The translations under genes and the position numbers were made by a program. Shown one piece after another: positions 59,101-64,000 of a stretch of DNA of 64,000 nt. This DNA comes from Dokdonella fugitiva (lineage in GTDB: Bacteria > Pseudomonadota > Gammaproteobacteria > Xanthomonadales > Rhodanobacteraceae). The first letter of the stretch is position 1. Every line of letters starts with the position of its first letter. The stretch is from NCBI RefSeq assembly GCF_014138265.1, contig NZ_JACGXL010000002.1:558001-622000 (forward strand), written 5' to 3'. The notes under the pieces were generated by a model. The model made no database searches. It was not told the DNA's origin and saw only the letters and a list, made by a program, of their open reading frames with translations.

Positions 59101-59384
59101 AACGAAATGATGATCGACGACAGCCCCGCCGAACTGTCCGAGCTCATCGTCGTGATGCCGGAGATCTGCCCGAACTGGCGCTCGAGCGGCGTCGTCACGA
59201 GCGCCGCCATCGTCGAGGCGCTCGCGCCCGGATACTGCGTCGTCACGATCAGGCTCGGCGCGTCGACGTCGGGCAGCGCGGCGACCGGCAGCGCGCGCCA
59301 GCCGATCACGCCGAGCAGGAGCAGCGCGGCCATCAGCAACGAGGTCGCGATCGGGCGGCGGATGAACAGGGTGGAGAAACTCAT
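56148..59384 (-). CDS. RND multidrug efflux permease (MdtB-type), first of pair
   Basis: A 1078-residue HAE1-family permease (MSFSTLFIRRPIATSLLMAA). Helix 4 carries GFVVDDAIVMIENIVRYIEQG and the second half ends LSQLITLYTTPVIYLYFERL. It contains an additional Ser/Gly/Thr-rich stretch in the second periplasmic loop (GNGNGALTGSNATTLG through SSNSATPSGIGSAGNVG) that is longer than in E. coli MdtB. It probably forms a heterotrimer with the downstream permease and uses the adaptor encoded 54 nt upstream. Confidence 0.93.
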   Translation of the reverse strand: MSFSTLFIRRPIATSLLMAALLLLGVIGWRALPVAALPDVDAPSLIVTTQYPGASASTMAALVTTPLERQFGQISGITTMSSDSSAGLSSIIISFDQGRDIDAAGQDVQSAINAARGTLPTNLPYPPVYNKVNPADAPILTLMLTSDSRPLREVNDYADSILAQRLSQIGGVGLVSIAGNVRPAVRVQVNPAQIANLGLTMEDVRSALTQANVNAPKGSLNGTVQSYSIGTNDQLADAAEYRSTIVSYKNGAPVRLSDIASVVDGVENDQLAAWANSRPAVLLDIRRQPSANIVKTVEDIRKELPALRALLPADVHLDVFSDRTVTIRASVEDVEFTLVLTVLLVIAVIFVFLRRLWATVIPSVAVPLSLLGTFGVMAFAGFSLDNLSLMALTVATGFVVDDAIVMIENIVRYIEQGKQPREAAEIGAKEIGFTVLSLTVSLIAVFLPLLLMPGVTGRLFHEFAWVLTIAVAISMFISLTLTPMMCAYLLKADALPAGDSAHDGTSHAGERDLWTRTVELYARSLDWVLARQPLMLVVASATVVVTIALYVLIPKSLLPEQDTGLVTGVVQADQNIAFPAMEERTKAVADAVRQVPGVAGVAAFVGAGSVNPTLNQGQLSIVLKARGERGGLADVVPALQRAAAHIPGVALYLKPVQDVALDTRVAPTEYQYALSEVNSSELAGFAARMTDALRKRPELADVDNNLATQGNALHLVIDREKASRLGVPVQTIDDTLYDAFGQRQISTIFTQLNQYRVVLEVAPEFRTSKALLDQLTVRGNGNGALTGSNATTLGQATSSNSATPSGIGSAGNVGIAVGAGGAIPLSALASATETNAPLVVSHQDQLPAVTISFNLARGYSLSDAVEAIHAVEAEQAFPPQVRGQFVGKAAEFSASLTDEALLLLAAVVVIYIVLGVLYESYIHPITIISTLPPAGVGALLALIVCGMSLSVDGIVGIVLLIGIVKKNAIMMIDFAIEAQRDGMKPHDAIRRACLLRFRPIMMTTAAALLGALPLALGNGIGSELRKPLGVSIVGGLLLSQLITLYTTPVIYLYFERLSAWVRDRREAHARTLARARPA

Positions 59385-59438
59385 GGCGACTTCACTCGGC
59401 CGGGATGACGGGGCGGACGCGGCGCGGTGCGGCGCGCA

Positions 59439-60686
59439 TCAGCCGCCTCCGCGTCGTCCGCCGCCGCGGCGCTGGCCCTGCTGCGGCGCGCCCTTGTCCT
59501 TCATCTTCGCCAGCTCCTCCGCGCTCGGCGGCGCCGGCGTCTCGCCCGGCGCGAGCGCCTGCACCTTGCTGCCGGGGTTGAGCCGGAACTGGCCTTCGGT
59601 GACGACCTTGTCGCCCGCGGCGATGCCGCTCGAGACGAGCACGCCGTCGTCGCCGGCGTCGCCTGCGGTCACCACCGGCTTCATCGCGACCGTGGCGTCG
59701 GCCTGCAGCGCGTAGACGTAGTTGCCTTCAGGGCCGCGCTGCACTGCGGTCGCTGGCACGACGAGGCCGCCGGCGACCGTGCGCAGCCTGACTCGCACGT
59801 TGACGAACTGGCCCGGCCACAGCGCGTTGTCGGCGTTGCCGAACTCCGATTTCAGCTTGAACGTGCCCGTGGTCGTGTCGATCTGGTTGTCGATGACCTT
59901 GAGTGCGCCGGTCGCGAGCACGTGCGCGTCGGTGCGGTCGAGCGCGGCGACTTCGAGGCCGCCGCTCGCCGTGCCCTGCGCGGTGCGCACGCCGTCGAGG
60001 CTCTGTTCCGGCAGCGTGAAGATCACGTTGATCGGATGCACCTGGGTCAGCACGACGAGGGTGCTCGCGTTCGCCTGCACGAGGTTGCCGACGTCGACCT
60101 GGCGGATGCCGGCGATGCCGGTGATCGGCGCGGTGATGCGCGTGTAGCCGAGCTGGGTGCGCGCGCTCGCGATCGCGGCGTCGTCGGCGGCGATCAGCGC
60201 CTGCTGCTGGCGCACGGTCTGGCGCTGGTTCTCCAGATCCTGCGCCGAGACGAAGTTCTTCTTGATGAGCTCCTCGTAGCGCGCGAGCGTGCTCTGCGAT
60301 GCGCTCAGCTGCGCCGCATCCTGCTTCTTCTTCGCTGCGGCCTGGTCGAGCGCGGCCTGCAGCGTGCGCGGATCGATCTCCGCGAGCAGGTCGCCCTGCT
60401 TGACCTCCTGGCCCTCGGCGAAATGCAGCGCGTCGAGCTGGCCGCCGACCTGAGCGTTGACGGTGACCGTGTTGAGCGCCTGCACGGTGCCGAGTGCCGT
60501 CAGGTACACCGGCACGTCGCGCGTGGCCGCGGCGACCACGGTGACCGGCACCGGACCGTCGGCCTCGCCGCCCGCGCCACGGCGCCCGGCACCCGCGGGC
60601 GCGGCGCCGGAATGGAAGATGCGCCAGCCGACCAGGCCGGCGACGAGCAGGGCGACGACGATGAGCGCGAGCTTCCAACGCGACAT
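59439..60686 (-). CDS. RND efflux periplasmic adaptor (MdtA-like)
   Basis: A 415-residue membrane-fusion protein with an N-terminal anchor helix (LALIVVALLVAGLVGW). The lipoyl/barrel-sandwich halves (VNAQVGGQLDALHFAEGQEVKQGD and LGYTRITAPITGIAGIRQVD) flank an alpha-helical hairpin. A beta-barrel and a basic Gly/Arg-rich tail (QQGQRRGGGRRGGG) follow. First gene of the pump operon. AAGGA lies 9 nt before the ATG and a TAGCCT -10 box (minus strand, 60739-60744) lies 53 nt upstream, with three inverted repeats behind it. Confidence 0.92.
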   Translation of the reverse strand: MSRWKLALIVVALLVAGLVGWRIFHSGAAPAGAGRRGAGGEADGPVPVTVVAAATRDVPVYLTALGTVQALNTVTVNAQVGGQLDALHFAEGQEVKQGDLLAEIDPRTLQAALDQAAAKKKQDAAQLSASQSTLARYEELIKKNFVSAQDLENQRQTVRQQQALIAADDAAIASARTQLGYTRITAPITGIAGIRQVDVGNLVQANASTLVVLTQVHPINVIFTLPEQSLDGVRTAQGTASGGLEVAALDRTDAHVLATGALKVIDNQIDTTTGTFKLKSEFGNADNALWPGQFVNVRVRLRTVAGGLVVPATAVQRGPEGNYVYALQADATVAMKPVVTAGDAGDDGVLVSSGIAAGDKVVTEGQFRLNPGSKVQALAPGETPAPPSAEELAKMKDKGAPQQGQRRGGGRRGGG

Positions 60687-61008
60687 GGGGCATTCCTTCG
60701 GACAGGGCCAGCGCCGGACTCCGCCCGACGCTGCGCGAAGGCTAGCAGTCGCGCCTGAACGATGGGCCATCGTGCCGCGTAAATCCATCTTTACAACGAC
60801 CCTGCACGTTTCGTGCATGGCGCGCGCGCTTGCATTCGCGCGTCGCCGCCATCATCTGCTGCGGACCCGCAGGGCGTCTTCCGGCCGCATCGTTCGCGTC
60901 GACCATCGTCGCGCCCGGTGCAAGAATCCGTGCCGTCGACCGTTCCTGTTCCGCACCCGGCCGCGTGCACGTCCGCCGTGCCGCGACCGACCCACCGAGG
61001 AGTAGCCC
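60687..61008. promoter_or_regulatory. 322-bp divergent control region of RND operon and msrAB
   Basis: No gene is seen. For the RND operon a TAGCCT -10 lies at 60739-60744 (minus strand). Three different perfect inverted repeats follow within 59 bp: ACGATGG-N-CCATCGT (60759-60773, covering the -35 zone), GTAAA-N6-TTTAC (60779-60794) and TGCACG-N3-CGTGCA (60803-60817). The part closer to msrA shows no convincing promoter. GAGGAG precedes the msrA ATG by 7 nt. Confidence 0.6.
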
Positions 61009-61668
61009 ATGAATGCCGTTTGCGATATCCCGGGCGCCGGCCTGGCCGTCGACCGTTCCCTCGTTCCCGATGCCGCGTTCGATCCGGCGCCGGCGGACGG
61101 CGTGCGCGACGCGCGCGCGGTGCTCGCGGGCGGCTGCTTCTGGTGCGTCGAGGCCGTGTTCCGCGAACTCGACGGCGTGCTCGAGGTGACCTCGGGCTAC
61201 AGCGGCGACGACGCCGCGAGCGCGAACTACGAGCGCGTCTGCAGCGGCGCGACCGAGCACGCCGAAGCGGTGTCGATCCGCTTCGACCCGCGGCGCGTCA
61301 GCTACGGCCGCCTGCTCAAGGTGTTCTTCGCGGTCGCGCACGATCCCACCCAGGTCGATCGCCAGGGCAACGACCGCGGCCGCCAGTATCGCTCGGCGGT
61401 GTTCTACGCCGACGACGCGCAGCGCGACGTCGCCGCCGCGTATATCCGCCAGCTCGATGCGGCAAAGGTGTTCAACGCGCCGATCGCGACGCAGCTCGTG
61501 CCGCTCGAGGCGTTCCATGACGCCGAGCGCTACCACCAGAACTATGCTGCGCTGCATCCGGAGCAGGCGTACATCGCCGCGGTCGCGGCGCCGAAGGTCG
61601 CCAAGCTGCGCAAGCAGTTCGGCGACTGGCTGCGCGCCGACGGCCCGAAGGACGGAGGCCTCGCATGA
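61009..61668 (+). CDS. msrA: Peptide methionine-(S)-S-oxide reductase MsrA
   Basis: A 219-residue MsrA. The catalytic motif is GCFWCVE (nucleophile Cys43, with Cys46 close by), followed by the family blocks VTSGYSGDDAASANYERVCSG, HAEAVSIRFDP, and the C-terminal AERYHQNYAALHPEQAYIA. It reduces S-sulfoxides of methionine in oxidised proteins using thioredoxin. A 35-residue N-terminal extension precedes the core. It does not look like a clear signal peptide. The stop overlaps msrB by ATGA, so both stereoisomer-specific reductases are made together. Confidence 0.95.
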   Translation: MNAVCDIPGAGLAVDRSLVPDAAFDPAPADGVRDARAVLAGGCFWCVEAVFRELDGVLEVTSGYSGDDAASANYERVCSGATEHAEAVSIRFDPRRVSYGRLLKVFFAVAHDPTQVDRQGNDRGRQYRSAVFYADDAQRDVAAAYIRQLDAAKVFNAPIATQLVPLEAFHDAERYHQNYAALHPEQAYIAAVAAPKVAKLRKQFGDWLRADGPKDGGLA

Positions 61669-62087
61669 CGACGTCCGCGTCCGGTTACGACCTCACGCCG
61701 ATCGCCGCGGACGAGCGCGACAAGCTCGCCGCGCGCCTCACGCCGGAGGAGCGCTACGTGTTGTTCGACCACGGCACCGAGCGCCCGTTCTGCGGCGGCT
61801 TGCTGCACGAGCACGGCGAGGGCGTGTTCGCCTGCCGGCTGTGCGGCCTGCCGCTGTTCCGCTCGGTGGCGAAGTTCGAGTCGGGCACCGGCTGGCCGAG
61901 CTTCTACGCGCCGTTCGACCCGGCGCACGTGCGCGAGATCCGCGATGCGAGCCACGGCATGGTGCGCACCGAGATCCGCTGCGCGCGCTGCGACAGCCAT
62001 CTCGGCCACGTGTTCCCGGACGGCCCGCCACCGACCGGCAATCGCTACTGCATGAACTCGGCCGCGCTCGAGTTCGCGTCGGCCTGA
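61665..62087 (+). CDS. msrB: Peptide methionine-(R)-S-oxide reductase MsrB
   Basis: A 140-residue MsrB. The four zinc cysteines are Cys57, Cys60 (CRLC) and Cys106, Cys109 (CARC). The active site reads NRYCMNSAAL (Cys129), and the family block FESGTGWPSFYAPFD is intact. It repairs the R-sulfoxide, complementing MsrA, whose gene it overlaps by 4 nt. The stop is 18 nt from the end of the convergent histidine kinase gene. Confidence 0.95.
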   Translation: MTTSASGYDLTPIAADERDKLAARLTPEERYVLFDHGTERPFCGGLLHEHGEGVFACRLCGLPLFRSVAKFESGTGWPSFYAPFDPAHVREIRDASHGMVRTEIRCARCDSHLGHVFPDGPPPTGNRYCMNSAALEFASA

Positions 62088-62105
62088 AGCACCGCCGCGC
62101 GCGCG

Positions 62106-63641
62106 TCAGCGCGCGCGGACTTCCTCGGCGAGCACGCGCAGGAGCTGGTCCGGATCGACCGGCCGGTCGATGAAACGGATGCGCGGCAGCGGCGGCAGGT
62201 CGGGTTCGATCGTCGCGCGCTCGGTTGGCGCGGCGATCAGGATCAGCGGGCCGCGGTAGTCCTGCTCGAGCAGGTGCGACGCGGTCATCACGCCGGTCAT
62301 CAGGGTCATGTGCCCGTCCATGAGCACGACGTCGGGCAGGCCGTCGCGTTCGATCGACTGCATCGCGACGGTGCCGTTGTCCGCGGGCGAGACGACGTAG
62401 CCGCTCGATTCGATGATGTCCTGCAGCATGACGAGCTTGCTCTCGCGTTCGATCACGACGAGCACGCGTTCGCCACGGCCGAGCGCGGTCGCGGCCGCGC
62501 CGCCGACGGTCGCTTCGGCGGCCGCCATCGGCAGGTAGATCGAGAAGGTCGAACCCTTGCCCGGCGCGCTGTCGATGCGGATCACGCCGCCGTGGTTCGC
62601 GAGGATGCGCCGGCACGAGAGCAGGCCGAGCCCTGTGCCCTTTTCCTTGGTGGTGAAGAACGGCTTGAACAGGCGCTCTTGCACCTCCTGCGACATGCCA
62701 ACCCCGCTGTCGGTGATCGCGATGCGCAGGTAGTCGCCCGGCGCCACGGTTTCGCCCGGCTCGAAGAAGCCGGCATCGAGTGCGAGCGTGCGCGACGCGA
62801 CGCGCAAGGTGCCGCCACCCGGCATCGCCTGCGCGCCGTTGAGACAGAGGTTGAGCAGGCATTGCTGCAGCTCGGTCGCATTGCCCTCGACTTCGAGCGC
62901 GCGATCGGGCGCGTCGACGACGAGCTCGACGTCGCGCGCGAGGCTGCCGCGCAGCAGCATGACGAGGCCGTCGATCAGCGAGGCGATCGAGACGCGATGC
63001 ACCGCCGCGCGGGAACCGCGCGCGAACGACAGCATTGACGCTACGATCTCCAGGCCGCGCTGGGTCGACTCCTCGATGAGGCGACCGACCTTGCGGATCT
63101 CCTCGTTGGGATCGTCACGCAGCATGGCCACGCCCATCGCGATCGGCTGCAGCACGTTGCGCAGGTCGTGGCTGAGTCCGGAGGCGAGCAGGGCGAGGCT
63201 CTCGTAGCGTTGAACGCGCAGCAACTCGGCTTCGGCCGCGTCGCGCGCGCGCTTCTCTTCGATCTCGGCGAGCGCGCGACGCACCGCGCTCGCGAGGCGC
63301 GTGAGATTGTCCTTGAGCACGTAGTCGGTCGCGCCGCGGCGCAACGCCTCGACCGCGGCATCCTCGCCGATCGTGCCCGACACGAACAGGAACGGCACGC
63401 GCGGCGCCGTGTCGCGCGCGATCTCGAGCGCGCGGTAGCCGGAGAACTCCGGCATGCTGAGATCGGAGATGACGATGTCGGGCGCGAACGTCGCGAGCGA
63501 TCCGACGAAGGCGGGCTCGTCCTCGACGCGCCGCCACTCGAGATCGAGGCCATCGTCGCGCAACTGGTCGAGCACGAGCTCGGCGTCGAGCTCGCTGTCC
63601 TCGACCAGCAGCACGCGCAGCACGGGTGGGGCGATCGCCAT
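62106..63641 (-). CDS. Receiver-histidine kinase-degenerate receiver protein
   Basis: A 511-residue cytoplasmic protein. The N-terminal receiver has the acidic pair in LLVEDSE and Asp60 (IVISDLSMPEFSG), with K110 in YVLKDN. The kinase core has LASGLSHDLRNVLQPIAMG (His158) and ATPase motifs NLCLNGAQAM, DSGVGM and KGTGLGLLS. The C-terminal receiver-like domain keeps an Asp (VVLMDGHM), but its acidic pair is replaced (VVIERES) and the conserved Lys-Pro reads Arg-Pro (FIDRPVD). It shares one base with the stop of the upstream response regulator (TGATG), so the two form one operon. Confidence 0.9.
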   Translation of the reverse strand: MAIAPPVLRVLLVEDSELDAELVLDQLRDDGLDLEWRRVEDEPAFVGSLATFAPDIVISDLSMPEFSGYRALEIARDTAPRVPFLFVSGTIGEDAAVEALRRGATDYVLKDNLTRLASAVRRALAEIEEKRARDAAEAELLRVQRYESLALLASGLSHDLRNVLQPIAMGVAMLRDDPNEEIRKVGRLIEESTQRGLEIVASMLSFARGSRAAVHRVSIASLIDGLVMLLRGSLARDVELVVDAPDRALEVEGNATELQQCLLNLCLNGAQAMPGGGTLRVASRTLALDAGFFEPGETVAPGDYLRIAITDSGVGMSQEVQERLFKPFFTTKEKGTGLGLLSCRRILANHGGVIRIDSAPGKGSTFSIYLPMAAAEATVGGAAATALGRGERVLVVIERESKLVMLQDIIESSGYVVSPADNGTVAMQSIERDGLPDVVLMDGHMTLMTGVMTASHLLEQDYRGPLILIAAPTERATIEPDLPPLPRIRFIDRPVDPDQLLRVLAEEVRAR

Positions 63642-64000
63642 CAGGCCTCGGGGCGCGCTTCGTTCATGACGGCCCAGAACTGGCCGAGCGTCTGCACGGC
63701 GTCGAAGAACTGGCGCGCGTCGACCGGCTTGACCACGTAGGCATTGACGCCGAGGTCCCAGCTCGCGGCGAGGTCGCGTTCCTCGCGCGAGGACGACAGG
63801 ATCACCACCGGGATCGTGCGCGTGGCTTCGTTCGTGCGGATCTCGCGCAGCACCTCGATGCCGTCCATGCGCGGCATCTTGATGTCGAGCAGGACGACCA
63901 CCGGATTGCCGTCCCGGCGGCCGGCGAACGCGTTGCGCGCATGCAGGAAGTCGAGCGCGTCGACGCCGTCCTCGACGTGGACGATCGGATTGGCGATGCG
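63641..64000 (-). CDS. Rcp1/CheY-like response regulator, 5' end beyond window
   Basis: 120 C-terminal codons of a single-domain receiver, with the N-terminus outside the window. Visible are IVHVEDGVDALDFLHARNAF, the phospho-acceptor Asp in VVLLDIKMPRMDGIEVL, the Thr/Ser switch in PVVILSSSREERD and Lys in AYVVKPVDARQFFDAV. The extended alpha-1/beta-2 region is typical of Rcp1-type regulators that pair with phytochrome-like or hybrid kinases. The partner kinase gene follows directly, with a 1-nt overlap. Confidence 0.9.
   Translation of the reverse strand, partial: RIANPIVHVEDGVDALDFLHARNAFAGRRDGNPVVVLLDIKMPRMDGIEVLREIRTNEATRTIPVVILSSSREERDLAASWDLGVNAYVVKPVDARQFFDAVQTLGQFWAVMNEARPEA

Noticed and set aside
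52874..59408. Long plus-strand open frames opposite the RND genes
   Set aside because: Asp/Arg/Val-rich antisense shadows of the two permeases. The minus strand carries all RND signatures.

Overview
The window is about 64 kb of very GC-rich DNA, densely packed with genes in short, often 4-nt-overlapping (ATGA/GTGA) operons. The gene content fits a gammaproteobacterium of the Xanthomonadales/Lysobacterales type (Rhodanobacteraceae-like): an archaic chaperone-usher pilus with SCPU pilins, LpxO, Ada, a PA0069-type radical SAM protein, an MdtABC-like RND pump, a TonB receptor and CadC-like regulators. This placement is inferred from gene content only. No tRNA, rRNA, CRISPR array, IS element or prophage was seen.

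Layout. 1-5.3 kb: the end of a ferredoxin-NADP reductase-like gene, then a four-gene SCPU chaperone-usher pilus operon with a near-consensus sigma-54 promoter. 5.6-9.8 kb: a small membrane protein, a short XRE regulator with a palindromic operator, an alpha/beta hydrolase and an ABC exporter. 9.9-10.8 kb: lpxO. 10.8-17 kb: a six-gene minus-strand cluster whose families match the Campylobacter jejuni capsular phosphoramidate pathway (glutamine kinase, cytidylyltransferase, gamma-glutamyl amidohydrolase, APS-kinase-like CDP-amidate kinase, methyltransferase). It ends in a sulfotransferase-fold gene that could be the final transferase. 17-26.6 kb: mostly housekeeping and stress genes (radical SAM, PPOX, Ada, GST, YaiI, Lys/Ala-rich histone-like protein, DUF1993, lipoprotein, sterol-desaturase-family enzyme, GAF-GGDEF-EAL protein).

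26.6-44.5 kb: a set of genes that reads as a poly(3-hydroxybutyrate)/3-hydroxybutyrate utilisation system. It holds a GntP-type permease, a TonB receptor, a PHB depolymerase, a CrbS-like sensor kinase (SSS transporter fused to PAS-HK-REC), a PrpE/Acs-type acyl-CoA ligase, a CrbR-like NarL response regulator and a 3HB-oligomer hydrolase. Three of its promoters carry an AC-N4-GT inverted repeat whose centre lies exactly 31.5 bp upstream of a TAG(C/G)CT -10 box, which suggests one regulon. A secreted-protein pair and a CadC-like regulator are inserted in this region.

44.5-53 kb: a HExxH lipoprotein, a TPR-sulfotransferase, a LuxR regulator, and two secreted proteins (GLUG-repeat and DUF11) preceded by the decayed 3' end of a related gene. 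Three intact secreted proteins and the remnant share a C-terminal IFxxGF/L(D/E) motif. 53-60.7 kb: an RND efflux operon. A 322-bp divergent region with three different perfect inverted repeats follows, then msrA-msrB and a two-component pair that runs off the right edge.
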